Part shown: piece by piece, positions 8,710 through 17,268 of the stretch
Numbering within the stretch: the first letter of the stretch is position 1
Layout: each line of letters begins with the position of its first letter
Source of the DNA: Martinezella lusitana
GTDB taxonomy: Bacteria; Pseudomonadota; Alphaproteobacteria; Rhizobiales; Rhizobiaceae
NCBI RefSeq assembly: GCF_014207095.1
Contig: NZ_JACHBG010000003.1
Span: 186,001-250,000 of the forward strand
Length of the DNA: 64,000 nt
Direction of reading: 5' to 3'
Position numbers and translations under genes: made by a program
Notes under the pieces: model-generated
Databases searched by the model: none
Told to the model about the DNA's origin: nothing
Seen by the model: only the letters and a program-made list of their open reading frames with translations

Positions 8710-9735
8710 TTATGCATCCGAACCAAAACGCGCCCGATAAAAGCCGGGGGTCACTCCAAGATGCTTGAGAAATGCCCGATGTAAAGTATCCAGGCTTTTG
8801 AAACCGGAACGCTCGGCAATCCGTGCAAGCGACCAATCCGAGGTTTCAAGCAGCGCCTTGGCGCGATTCAGTCTCGCGGTTTCCACGAATTGCGCCGGGG
8901 TCGTGCCCGTTTCCTTGCGGAAACTGCGCGAAAACGTGCGTTCACTCATCCCTGCCCGGCTTGCCAATGCCGGGATAGACAAATCGTCCGCCGGCGCCTC
9001 AATAATCTCGTTCAAAAGCTTGCGCAGCTTCGGTGTCGCATTTGTCTGAATGGAGAGGCTGGTGCTGAACTGGGATTGCCCGCCTGGCCGGCGCATGAAC
9101 AAGACCATTTGGCGCGCGACGGCCAGAGCCGTCTGCGGGCCGCAATCAGCCTCGACAAGTGCCAGGCACAAATCGATGCCGGCGGTAATGCCCGCCGAAG
9201 TGTAGACCGGCGGTGCGGCAACGAAGATCGCATCCGGCTCGATTTCGATTTGCGGCCGCAACTCCTTCAGAAGAGCGCAGGAGCTCCAATGGGTGGTGGC
9301 ACGTCTGCCGTCGAGAAATCCGCCGGCGGCAAGTATGAAGGCGCCGGTGCAAACACTCGCCATGCGTCGGGTGACGGCTTTGCGCGAATGCAGCCAGTCC
9401 AACAGAGCCGAGCCGAATATCACTTGCCGCAGGCCGGTTTCGCTTCCACCGGCCAGTATGATGCTATCGAGATCGACGGGCAGTTGCTCCAGCGCCGTTG
9501 TCTCGCCGAACACCAGTCCTCCGGCCGAACTGCTCTTCACAGCCCCACCCGCCGGAGAGGCAAGGACAACCTCATAGGGAGGCACTCCCGGCGGCAGATA
9601 AAAGTTCGCCATCGCAAACACTTCCATCGGGCCGACAATATCGAGCGCCTGGACGCCATCATAGCCGATGACGGCGATACGTTTGGGATGAAGGGCGGGT
9701 TCCTGCATTGGCGTAAATTGCGATATCTTTGACAT
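8710..9735 (-). CDS. GlxA-family transcriptional regulator (DJ-1/PfpI domain plus AraC HTH)
   Basis: A 341-residue regulator. Residues ~18-190 form a DJ-1/PfpI-like domain with the nucleophile-elbow cysteine Cys129 (SVCTGAF). Residues ~240-335 hold an AraC-type double helix-turn-helix (LSIPALASRAGMSERTFSR and IAERSGFKSLDTLHRAF). I chose the ATG at 9735 because GGCGGAA lies immediately upstream. The next ATG (9708) has no ribosome site. It is divergently transcribed from the exported DJ-1-like gene at 9799 across a 63-base gap, so it is the probable regulator of that gene. The motif DGRRATTHW is shared by both proteins. Confidence 0.88.
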   Translation of the reverse strand: MSKISQFTPMQEPALHPKRIAVIGYDGVQALDIVGPMEVFAMANFYLPPGVPPYEVVLASPAGGAVKSSSAGGLVFGETTALEQLPVDLDSIILAGGSETGLRQVIFGSALLDWLHSRKAVTRRMASVCTGAFILAAGGFLDGRRATTHWSSCALLKELRPQIEIEPDAIFVAAPPVYTSAGITAGIDLCLALVEADCGPQTALAVARQMVLFMRRPGGQSQFSTSLSIQTNATPKLRKLLNEIIEAPADDLSIPALASRAGMSERTFSRSFRKETGTTPAQFVETARLNRAKALLETSDWSLARIAERSGFKSLDTLHRAFLKHLGVTPGFYRARFGSDA

Positions 9736-9798
9736 TTCCGCCAGTCGGCTCCGCGAATATTTCTCCAGTCGAGAACATCGCAACTTTGGACTATCCTC

Positions 9799-10884
9799 AT
9801 GTATCGCCTCTATCTCAGACCCTTCCTCCTTTTCCTGCTCGCATTCGGCACCATCGGCTGGGCTTCGATTACCTTCGCGGCGAGCCAAAACCCGATCCAA
9901 ATCCCACCACTCAAAGCGCACCGAACACGACCCCTCATCGTCATCGTCGCGGACAACAAGGGCACCGAGACGACGGATCTCGTCGTCCCTCATGGCATTA
10001 TCCGCAGCGCCGGCATCGCCGACCTACTCGTGGTTTCGACCCATGCGGGCGTCGTGGATCTGATGCCTGCACTGAAAATCCGACCGGACACGACCATGTC
10101 GGATTTCGATCGGGAACATCCGGAAGGTGCCGACATTGTCATTGTCCCGGCCATGCATGACGATCGCAACCGCAATGTCACCGCCTGGATCCGTCAACAA
10201 TTCTCGAAACGCGCAATGGTCGTCTCGATTTGCGAAGGCGCATGGCTTGCGGCACGGGCCGGTGTTTTTGACGGTAGGCGCGCCACGACCCACTGGTACG
10301 CTTTCGACAAGATGAAGCGCACCTTTCCCCGGGCGAATTGGGTTCGCAACCAGCGCTATGTCGTCGACGGCAATGTGGTGAGCACGACAGGCGTCACGGC
10401 CTCGATCCCGGCTTCACTTGCGCTCGTTGAGGCGATCGGCGGACAGGCAAAGGCGCAATCAGTCGCAGCCGGCCTTGGTGTCGACGGATGGAGTGCAGCT
10501 CATGACGCGACGCCGTTTCGCATGACCACGGGCCGGCTCTGGCGCTTCGCTGCCAACTATCTCGCCTTCTGGGGCCATGAGACTATCCGCATGCCGGTCC
10601 AGGATGGCTTCGACGAGATCGCTCTGGCACTGGCCGCTGATGCATGGTCCAGAACCTTCCGTTCGCAGGCGCTCGTTGTCGAAAAGGCGGCATCTATCCG
10701 CTCGCGCAATGGCCTTGTGCTGGTGCCCGATGTTTCCGCGGAAAACAGCGCTTCCAGCATGGAAATTCCCCTGCTTCCGCCCGCGAGAATTCTCGACGAC
10801 GCGCTATCTCAAATCGCCGCGCGCTACGGCTCGCGAACATCCGATATCGTCGCATTGCAGCTGGAATATCCGACAAGGCATTGA
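9799..10884 (+). CDS. Exported DJ-1/PfpI-family protein
   Basis: A 361-residue protein with an N-terminal hydrophobic segment (residues 8-28, ending ITFA-ASQ) that looks like a signal peptide or anchor, then a DJ-1/PfpI domain (about 45-230). Cys145 in the VSICEGAWLAA elbow is the expected nucleophile position. DGRRATTHW (158-166) matches the regulator encoded divergently. A C-terminal extension of about 130 residues has no family I recognise. Members of this class are annotated as transcriptional-regulator-like amidases, but here the DNA-binding domain is absent and the protein is predicted to leave the cytoplasm. Its substrate is unknown. Confidence 0.75.
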   Translation: MYRLYLRPFLLFLLAFGTIGWASITFAASQNPIQIPPLKAHRTRPLIVIVADNKGTETTDLVVPHGIIRSAGIADLLVVSTHAGVVDLMPALKIRPDTTMSDFDREHPEGADIVIVPAMHDDRNRNVTAWIRQQFSKRAMVVSICEGAWLAARAGVFDGRRATTHWYAFDKMKRTFPRANWVRNQRYVVDGNVVSTTGVTASIPASLALVEAIGGQAKAQSVAAGLGVDGWSAAHDATPFRMTTGRLWRFAANYLAFWGHETIRMPVQDGFDEIALALAADAWSRTFRSQALVVEKAASIRSRNGLVLVPDVSAENSASSMEIPLLPPARILDDALSQIAARYGSRTSDIVALQLEYPTRH

Positions 10885-10927
10885 GCCAGGCGCAAGCGAC
10901 GAAAGATCTGTCGTGGGGTCGGGCCAA

Positions 10928-10964
10928 GGTTTGAGCCGCATGCTTGCGCGGTGCGGCTCAAACC
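10928..10964. terminator. Bidirectional terminator between convergent genes
   Basis: A perfect 13-bp stem (GGTTTGAGCCGCA, complement at 10952-10964) with an 11-base loop lies between the DJ-1-like gene and the 3' end of the oxidoreductase operon. Confidence 0.75.
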
Positions 10965-10973
10965 TGTCTGCCG

Positions 10974-13262
10974 CTAGAGCAGTTTTTCCAGTGCAATCGG
11001 CAAGTCGCGGATGCGCTTGCCAGTCGCATGGAACACGGCATTGGCGATGGCTGGCGCCACGCCGACAATACCAACTTCGCCGACGCCCTTGCCCCCGAGC
11101 GCCGAGGCATTGTGATCGGGCACGCCGACGGAGATCACCTGGATATCCGGAATGTCCGAATTGGTCGGCACGAGATAGTCGCCAACATTGTTGTTGACGG
11201 TTCGTCCGTTGCGCTGATCGATCAAGCCCTCTTCAAGAAGCGCCTGACCGATGCCCATGATGATGCCGCCTCGCCACTGGCTTTCGACCAGCTTTGGATT
11301 GTAGAGGCGGCCGCAATCGAAGGCGGAGACCATGCGGGAGACGCGCACTGTGCCGAAATCCTCGTCGACCCGCACTTCGGCAAAATGAGCGCACCAGCTG
11401 TGCATGGAGAAATCGCCCATGGTCGGGCCTTGAACCCTGGCCATCGTCGTCCAGGCCTGAAGCTGCTCCTGCGCGTTAGCGCCATCCGGCAAGGTATTGC
11501 GCCGGACTTCGATCTCCTCACGCTTGAGGGCGGACATCAGTTCCGCGAGCGTCAGTGACGGCGCTTCGCCGCGGGGAGCAGCGACGCGCCCCTCGGCAAA
11601 GTTCAGCGTGTTCGCACCCGTATCGCGGAACGGCGAGTTGGCATCGCTGAGCGCAAGGCCGATAAGCTCGTCGCGGGCGGCGACTGCTGCCTTATGAACG
11701 GCCCCCATAATCGAGCCGGCGAGCATCGAACCGCCGGCGATCGCCGAACCGGGCAGGCGCGAATCGCCGAGATGGACTTCGACCTGATCCACTGGAATGC
11801 CGAAGACCTCCGCAGCACTCTGGGCAAGGATGGTATAAGTCCCCTGCCCCATGTCGATGGCACCGCTGACGACTTCCACGCGGCCATTGGCGAGAATGCG
11901 GATCATGGCCTCGCTCGGCGCCCGGATGACCGGGAAGGTGCCGCAGCCGATACCCCAGCCGATCAGCGTCTTGCCGTCGCGCATCGAGCGCGGCGTGTGG
12001 CTGCGCCGCGACCAGCCGAAGGCCTCGGCGCCCTCGGCCAAGGCTTCGCGGAGCCGGCGCGTCGACCACGGCTTGCCGGACTGGTAGTCGTGATCGGCAT
12101 AGTTCTTCAGCCTGAGCTCGAGCGGATCCATGCCGAGCCTGTAGGCGAGTTCCTCGATGGCGCATTCGATACCGTAGGCGCTCGGGTTCTTGCCCGGACC
12201 ACGCAGGGCGCCGGGCGTGACACTGTTCACAGGCACGACGCGATGCTGTGACGAGAAGTTCTCGACCTTGTAGAGGATGGACGTTGCCGCACCCGTCTGC
12301 TCCGGCCAGTCGGCATAGACCGAGGTCTCGCTGGCGCCGCGGTGGACGATCGCCTGCAGGATGCCGTCCTCCGTCGCGCCGAGCGCAATCTTCTGTCTGG
12401 TTCCGGCGCGACCGCCATAGCTCGTGAAGTTTTGCGGCCGGGTGACCGCAAGCTTCACTGGCCGGCCAAGCTTTCTTGCGGCCACAATCGCAACAGCACC
12501 ATAAGCGAGCGGCTGCCCCTTCGATCCGAAGCCGCCGCCGATGAAGGGTGAGATGATCCGGACATTCTCATAGGGCATATCGAACCATTCGGAATACATG
12601 CGCGCCATGCCATGCGACCATTGGCTTGGCTCCCAGATCGTCAGCTGATCGCCGTCCCATTTCGCCGTCAGGCCATGCGGCTCCATCGCGACGTGATATT
12701 CGCGAGGCGTGGAATATTCGGCCTCGATCCTAACCGGGGATGCCGCAAGCGCCGCCTCGGCATCACCCCAGGCGATCGAAAGCGGCTCCACGAGCTTGCC
12801 CTCACCGGCTTTCGGATCGTTGAGATCGGCGACATGCTCGCTCGCCTCATAGGTGACGCGCACCAGTCTGGCCGCTTCTGTCGCCTGCTCGCGGTTTTCC
12901 GCCACGACAGCGGCGATCGATTGACCGTTGAACTGCACGTCGCGCGGCAGCGGATAATAGGGTCCATCGACCGGCTTGTTGCCGCCCCAGTCAGCCGAAA
13001 GCTTGAGACCGAGATCGTCGTCCGGAGTCAAAGCCAGCAGCACCCCTGGCATGGCGAGCGCTGCCGAGACGTCGACCTCCAGAACACGGCCGGCCGGGAT
13101 CGTGCTCTGCACAAGGACGGCGTAGGCGAGGTTTTCGACAGGGTATTCCAGCGCATAGGTCGCCTTCCCCGTCACCTTCATATTGCCTTCAAAGCGCGAC
13201 TGGCGGCCACCGACCGTACCGTCGGAAGCATCGCCATGTTTGCGTGGTTCCATCATGGTCAT
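10974..13262 (-). CDS. Aldehyde oxidoreductase molybdenum-binding subunit (PaoC-like)
   Basis: A 762-residue large subunit of the xanthine oxidase family that binds the molybdopterin-cytosine cofactor and carries out hydroxylation of aldehydes. Visible landmarks are the GGGFGSKGQ loop, the GALRGPGKNPSAYG stretch that contacts the cofactor and substrate, and the catalytic glutamate in GKGVGEVG (Glu729). The protein matches the PaoC/YagR type in length and in partner genes. Its start overlaps the FAD subunit stop (ATGA). No Tat signal appears on the small subunit, so the complex is probably cytoplasmic. No PaoD/XdhC-type cofactor chaperone gene is adjacent. Confidence 0.9.
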   Translation of the reverse strand: MTMMEPRKHGDASDGTVGGRQSRFEGNMKVTGKATYALEYPVENLAYAVLVQSTIPAGRVLEVDVSAALAMPGVLLALTPDDDLGLKLSADWGGNKPVDGPYYPLPRDVQFNGQSIAAVVAENREQATEAARLVRVTYEASEHVADLNDPKAGEGKLVEPLSIAWGDAEAALAASPVRIEAEYSTPREYHVAMEPHGLTAKWDGDQLTIWEPSQWSHGMARMYSEWFDMPYENVRIISPFIGGGFGSKGQPLAYGAVAIVAARKLGRPVKLAVTRPQNFTSYGGRAGTRQKIALGATEDGILQAIVHRGASETSVYADWPEQTGAATSILYKVENFSSQHRVVPVNSVTPGALRGPGKNPSAYGIECAIEELAYRLGMDPLELRLKNYADHDYQSGKPWSTRRLREALAEGAEAFGWSRRSHTPRSMRDGKTLIGWGIGCGTFPVIRAPSEAMIRILANGRVEVVSGAIDMGQGTYTILAQSAAEVFGIPVDQVEVHLGDSRLPGSAIAGGSMLAGSIMGAVHKAAVAARDELIGLALSDANSPFRDTGANTLNFAEGRVAAPRGEAPSLTLAELMSALKREEIEVRRNTLPDGANAQEQLQAWTTMARVQGPTMGDFSMHSWCAHFAEVRVDEDFGTVRVSRMVSAFDCGRLYNPKLVESQWRGGIIMGIGQALLEEGLIDQRNGRTVNNNVGDYLVPTNSDIPDIQVISVGVPDHNASALGGKGVGEVGIVGVAPAIANAVFHATGKRIRDLPIALEKLL

Positions 13263-14242
13263 GCCAGGCCTCCCATCTTGAGAATGGCGCGGGCGACAAC
13301 GCGCGGCGCAAGTTCGATCTTGTAGCGGTTGCCGCCGTGAGAAACGGCGCCTTCCATGGCGAGACGGCTGGCTTTTTCCACGAGCTCGGCGCTCAGTCCC
13401 TTACCGACAAGCGCCTGCTCAACATCGCGCGCGCGCCAGGGCTTGGTGGCGACGCCGCCGAGCGCGATGCGAATATCGCGGACAGTCCTGCCATCCGCTT
13501 CCAGCTCAAGGCCGACAGCGGCGCCTGCCGCGGCGAATTCATAGGACTGCCGATCCCGAACCTTGATGTAGGTGGAGTTCCGAGCTGAAGCGGACACCGG
13601 GATAGTGACAGCGGTGATGATCTCGCCGGGCTGGAGAACCGTTTCCTTGTTCGGCGTGTTGCCGGGAATGAGGAAGAAATCTTCGATGGCGATCTTACGA
13701 CTATTCGTTTCGACCGCCGCATCGAATGCGACAAGAGCCACTGCCAGATCGCCGGGATAAGAGGCGATGCAAGCCTCGCTCGTTCCGAGTACGGCATGAT
13801 TGCGCGTCACGCCGCCGATCGCCGAGCAGCCGGAGCCGGGACTGCGTTTGTTGCAGGCGGGAAAGGCACCGGGATCGCGGAAATAAGCACAGCGCGTCCG
13901 CTGCAGGAGATTGCCGCCGATGGTCGCCATATTGCGCAGCTGGGCGGAGGCAGCAAGTGACAGCGATTCCGAGACTGCCGGGAAAGCCGCACGTACATCC
14001 TGGTGATCTGCAACCTCGCTCATCCTCGCAAGGGCACCGATCGTGGCGCCGGCGGCCTCGATGGTGATGTCGCCCATGCCGGAAAGATGCGTGATGTCGA
14101 TGACCGTCTCTGGCTCAGTCACCCCGCATTTGGCGAGGTCGAGCAAAGTCGTGCCGCCTGCAAGCAGCATGGCGCCGGCCTGTTGCGCCGCCTGGGCGGC
14201 TTCGGCTGTCGATGTGGCGCGCACATACGAGAAGTTTCGCAT
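13259..14242 (-). CDS. Aldehyde oxidoreductase FAD-binding subunit (PaoB-like)
   Basis: A 327-residue middle subunit with the FAD-binding PCMH fold (LLAGGTTLLDLAKCGV near residue 26; GNLLQRTRCAYFRDP). It carries the insertion seen in PaoB that holds an additional [4Fe-4S] cluster: cysteines in RTRCAYFR, PACNKR, GSGCSAIGG and SEACIA. This insertion is the best evidence that the enzyme is PaoABC-like rather than an ordinary xanthine dehydrogenase. It begins one base into the iron-sulfur subunit stop (TAATG) and overlaps the large subunit start by four bases, so the three subunits are translationally coupled. Confidence 0.9.
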   Translation of the reverse strand: MRNFSYVRATSTAEAAQAAQQAGAMLLAGGTTLLDLAKCGVTEPETVIDITHLSGMGDITIEAAGATIGALARMSEVADHQDVRAAFPAVSESLSLAASAQLRNMATIGGNLLQRTRCAYFRDPGAFPACNKRSPGSGCSAIGGVTRNHAVLGTSEACIASYPGDLAVALVAFDAAVETNSRKIAIEDFFLIPGNTPNKETVLQPGEIITAVTIPVSASARNSTYIKVRDRQSYEFAAAGAAVGLELEADGRTVRDIRIALGGVATKPWRARDVEQALVGKGLSAELVEKASRLAMEGAVSHGGNRYKIELAPRVVARAILKMGGLA

Positions 14243-14715
14243 TACGCTACCTCCGCGGCCTGGCGCACCGCCGCAACGATGCTGTTATAGGCCCCGCACC
14301 GACAGAGATTGCCGGACATATATTCACGGATCTCCGTATCGGAACCGGCATGTCCCTCGCGAATACAGGCGACCGCCGACATGATCTGGCCCGGCGTGCA
14401 ATAGCCGCACTGGAAGGCGTCATGCTCGATGAATGCCGCTTGCACTGGATGCAGATCCCCCGTCTCGCCGACGATTCCCTCGATCGTTGTGATGGCACGC
14501 CCTTCGACTTGCGCGGCAAGCGTCAGACAGGAAAGCACGCGCTTGCCGTCAACATGGCAGGTGCAGGCGCCGCATTGGCCCTGATCGCACCCTTTCTTGG
14601 TGCCGGTCAGCGAAAGATGCTCGCGCAGCGCATCCAGCAAGGTCACGCGTGGCTCGAGATCGAGTTCGTGGCGCTGTCCGTTGATATCAAGTGCAATATG
14701 AATGGTTCGTGTCAT
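14242..14715 (-). CDS. Aldehyde oxidoreductase 2Fe-2S subunit (PaoA-like)
   Basis: A 157-residue small subunit with two [2Fe-2S] clusters. The plant-ferredoxin-like cluster is bound by CDQGQCGAC plus a later Cys in SCLTLA. The second is bound by FQCGYCTPG and NLCRCGAY. It passes electrons from the molybdenum centre to FAD. Unlike E. coli PaoA/YagT, there is no N-terminal twin-arginine signal; the protein starts directly with MTRTIHIALDING. AGGAG lies six bases before the ATG. It is the first gene of the operon; the promoter must lie in 14716-15135. Confidence 0.9.
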   Translation of the reverse strand: MTRTIHIALDINGQRHELDLEPRVTLLDALREHLSLTGTKKGCDQGQCGACTCHVDGKRVLSCLTLAAQVEGRAITTIEGIVGETGDLHPVQAAFIEHDAFQCGYCTPGQIMSAVACIREGHAGSDTEIREYMSGNLCRCGAYNSIVAAVRQAAEVA

Positions 14716-15135
14716 GATAAGCTCCTGCCATCGTCACGAAGATCAGCCGTACGAGATCTAGAATAATCTATTCGACGGTCTACCGGTTGCTATAGGATAT
14801 TTTCAGGAAGACGAGGCCGGTGGCTTGCTTCGCGAACACAGCGCTCGTCAGAACTAGGGAACGAAAGACGCCGCAGATAAACGGAGGCGCCTCCGTTTAA
14901 ATTAATGCCTGGCGCTGTTTCGTCAAGCCCTGATCGGCTCCTGCGCGTTTTTCCGGCTTTCCGAACGGTTTGGCGCGGTTAAGAGAGGATGTGACAACCG
15001 GCCTTTATCAGCGCACCGCCCCTTGTGGGGGGCAGTGCACCGTGATTAACTCAGCCGCGAAGAACGCGACGGCGTTTGAAAGCTTCCACACCTAGCCGTG
15101 ACTCACCCCGGCTCTCAATGGCCAAGGAAGGCGCG
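14716..15135. other. Divergent intergenic region (420 bases)
   Basis: No gene was found. The region separates the oxidoreductase operon (leftward) from the PepE-like gene (rightward) and must hold both promoters. It contains a perfect 22-base palindrome at 14878-14899 and a weaker hairpin around 15015-15038 (GCCCC / GGGGC). Confidence 0.6.
14878..14899. promoter_or_regulatory. Perfect 22-bp palindrome, candidate TetR-type operator
   Basis: The arms are TAAACGGAGGC and its exact complement GCCTCCGTTTA with no spacer. A spacer-free palindrome with an A/T rim and a GGAGGCGCCTCC core resembles operators of TetR-family repressors. It lies 163 bases upstream of the oxidoreductase operon and 236 bases upstream of the PepE-like gene. 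No TetR gene is encoded nearby, so the cognate regulator is unknown. Confidence 0.55.
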
Positions 15136-15804
15136 ATGAAGCTTCTCCTCACCTCCGGCGGCGTCAGCAACCAGAGCATCCGCAACGCCCTCATCGACAT
15201 GCTGGGCAAGCCAATCGCCGAATCCACCGCCCTGTGCATCCCCACCGCGATGTACGGCATGCTGCCGAGAACCGCGGTCATGACGTGGCGGCAGATCGCC
15301 GGGCAGACGTCAACGCCCATGGTCGAGTTGGGATGGAAGTCCGTAGGAATGCTCGAGCTGACCGCATTGCCGAGCATCGACGAGAATAACTGGATCCCCT
15401 TGGTCCGGGAGACCGATGCCCTGCTGGTATGCGGCGGCGACGTCCTTTATCTGCACCATTGGATGCTTCAGTCCGGCCTGGCGGATCTGTTCCCATCGCT
15501 CAGCAGGACGGTCTATGTGGGATTGAGCGCAGGCAGCATGGCAATGGCTCCGCACGTCGGCGACGAGTTCGTGGGCTGGAAACCGGCCGCCGGCGGGGAC
15601 AGCGCGCTTGGCATGGTCGGCTTCTCGATCTTCCCGCATCTGGACAATCCCGCGTGCCCGGAGAACACTATGGACGACGCCGAGAAGTGGGCTGCGCGCC
15701 TGCCGGTGCCGGGCTACGCAGTCGACGACGAGACCGCTATCAAGGTGGTGGACGGTGGCGTCGAGGTGATTTCCGAAGGGCACTGGAGGCTCTTCGAGCG
15801 CTGA
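15136..15804 (+). CDS. Peptidase E-like (S51, type 1 glutamine amidotransferase fold) protein
   Basis: A 222-residue protein of the S51 family, whose members include alpha-aspartyl dipeptidase and cyanophycinase. The catalytic serine is Ser131 in GLSAGS, and the family's CGGDVLYLHHW stretch and FPHLDNP motif (histidine partner) are present. The ATG at 15136 is preceded by AAGGAAGGCG, a good ribosome site, so the longer reading from 15076 is unlikely. It stands alone; the nearest downstream gene is on the other strand. Confidence 0.8.
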   Translation: MKLLLTSGGVSNQSIRNALIDMLGKPIAESTALCIPTAMYGMLPRTAVMTWRQIAGQTSTPMVELGWKSVGMLELTALPSIDENNWIPLVRETDALLVCGGDVLYLHHWMLQSGLADLFPSLSRTVYVGLSAGSMAMAPHVGDEFVGWKPAAGGDSALGMVGFSIFPHLDNPACPENTMDDAEKWAARLPVPGYAVDDETAIKVVDGGVEVISEGHWRLFER

Positions 15805-15825
15805 AGCAAACCCATGGAAGCAGAA

Positions 15826-15846
15826 AGCCGGGACACAGGCCCGGCT
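15826..15846. terminator. Hairpin between the peptidase and the small minus-strand gene
   Basis: A 7-bp stem (AGCCGGG, complement at 15840-15846) with a 7-base loop lies 22 bases after the peptidase stop, between convergent genes. There is no T tract, so this is a moderate candidate. Confidence 0.4.
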
Positions 15847-15895
15847 CTCGACTCCATTTTGGAAATCCGCGCAGCGGAAAGGCAGCTCTCGGCGT

Positions 15896-16099
15896 TTAGC
15901 CGTTTTGATCGCCACTATTGTCGGCGGCCGGCTGTTCTTCTTTTTCCTTCAGCACGTCCGTCAGCTTGTTCACGCCCTCAAAACCCGCGACCGCAGCGGC
16001 AGCCTTCGTCAGAATGCCTGCATTCGGATCGACAGCGTCTACGGCGTCTTCAGCGGCAACGGCGCCAGCTACTTCTTCAATCAGCTTTCCGATACCCAC
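15896..16099 (-). CDS. Small acidic/alanine-rich protein of unknown function, GTG start
   Basis: A 67-residue protein starting MGIGKLIEEVAGAV and ending in a hydrophilic tail (KEKEEQPAADNSGDQNG). It has one amphipathic, alanine-rich stretch and no signal peptide or membrane segment. The GTG start is supported by AGGAG six bases upstream. The clean ribosome site and the amino acid composition argue that it is a real gene, but I do not recognise a family. It stands alone, convergent with the peptidase gene. Confidence 0.6.
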   Translation of the reverse strand: MGIGKLIEEVAGAVAAEDAVDAVDPNAGILTKAAAAVAGFEGVNKLTDVLKEKEEQPAADNSGDQNG

Positions 16100-16441
16100 T
16101 TTAAGCTCCTGTTTTTTCGCTCTGCTGCTGGATTGCGGCGTTCGAGCGTTATGAACACCTCGTCCCCGGCATTTGAAAGGTCACAGACTTCCACATGAAG
16201 GCAACCTTTCCGTCCTGAGGCAAGGCATGGCTCTCCCCGGCTCTCGCCATTTAGGCAACCAAGCTGAATGCGCCCTTAAGCCAGAGTGATGCGAAAATGA
16301 AATCAGCCATTTGCGGAACGATATCATCATCCGCTCTGGCGTCTCGCCTGTCGTACCGTCATAACCGCCTCACAGGTCCTGATTATGTTTCAGGGAATCT
16401 TGAGGAACGCCCAAGCTATTTGAACAAGGGAACCTTTGTGC
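16100..16441. other. Divergent intergenic region (342 bases)
   Basis: This separates the 67-residue gene (leftward) from cdh (rightward) and should contain both promoters. I found no further gene, strong palindrome or hairpin. Confidence 0.5.
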
Positions 16442-17161
16442 ATGACAATCTCCCGCCGCGTGACGGCCCTTACCGCCTCTTTTCTCCCCCTCCTCTTCGC
16501 TCCCGCCTTTGCCGATTCCGATGTATTGTGGAAGATCGTGCATGACAAATGCGTCGTCCAGACCGCGCCCTGCCTCTCAGTGAACACGGGCGAACACTAT
16601 GCGATCCTCAAGGACCTGAGAGGCATCGCGCAGGTTCTTCTGATCCCTACCGACAAACTCACCGGCATGGAAAGTGCCGCCCTCCTCGATCCCGCGACGC
16701 ATAATTTCTTCGCCGATGCGTGGACCGAACGGGCCAATGTCAATGCCCGCCTACCACACGCTGTCCCGCGGGATGGCTTGAGCCTTGCCGTCAACGCCCA
16801 ACAGGCTCGCTCGCAGAACCAGCTGCACATCCACGTCGACTGCCTCAGCGCCGATGCCCGAGCTGCCTTGAAGGCGGATGCGGACCGTGTCGGCACGGAT
16901 TGGGCGCCCCTTCCCGATACCATCGCCGGACATCAGTTCACGGCGCTGCGGGTCAAGGGCGAGACATTGGGCGATTTCAATCCGTTCCTGGCGCTCGCAA
17001 AGACATTGAGGGATCCCGCCAAGGAAATGGGTGACCACAACCTCGTCGTTGTCGGCGCCGATTTTGCCGATGGCCCGGGCTTTATCGTGCTCACGGACGT
17101 CGCCCGGCCGGGTATGGGGGGCGAGGACGTGCAGGATCACAGTTGCACAATCAGCCATTGA
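16442..17161 (+). CDS. cdh: CDP-diacylglycerol pyrophosphatase
   Basis: A 239-residue exported enzyme of the Cdh family, which splits CDP-diacylglycerol into CMP and phosphatidate. A signal peptide (residues 1-24, ending APAFA) is followed by the family's LWKIVHDKC start, the IPTDKLTGMES block and the HIT-superfamily-like histidine motif QLHIHVDC, expected to form the active site. The ATG has AAGGGA about ten bases upstream. It appears to be monocistronic. Function in vivo is inferred from the family; the enzyme's physiological role is not well settled. Confidence 0.85.
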   Translation: MTISRRVTALTASFLPLLFAPAFADSDVLWKIVHDKCVVQTAPCLSVNTGEHYAILKDLRGIAQVLLIPTDKLTGMESAALLDPATHNFFADAWTERANVNARLPHAVPRDGLSLAVNAQQARSQNQLHIHVDCLSADARAALKADADRVGTDWAPLPDTIAGHQFTALRVKGETLGDFNPFLALAKTLRDPAKEMGDHNLVVVGADFADGPGFIVLTDVARPGMGGEDVQDHSCTISH

Positions 17162-17268
17162 TTCCGATTGCGGACGATCACTCTAAACATTTGAAATGGA
17201 GGTCGTTTCCTTGCATGATCCGCTGCCTGCTCCTGACAGGAAGCGAAATATAAAACGGGAAACGACCG

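Noticed and set aside
8890..9732. A 280-codon plus-strand frame opposite the GlxA-type regulator
   Set aside because: Antisense shadow. The regulator's DJ-1 and AraC domains are unmistakable on the other strand.
10944..11558. Plus-strand frame overlapping the molybdenum subunit
   Set aside because: It begins in the terminator hairpin and is opposite a well-defined enzyme gene.
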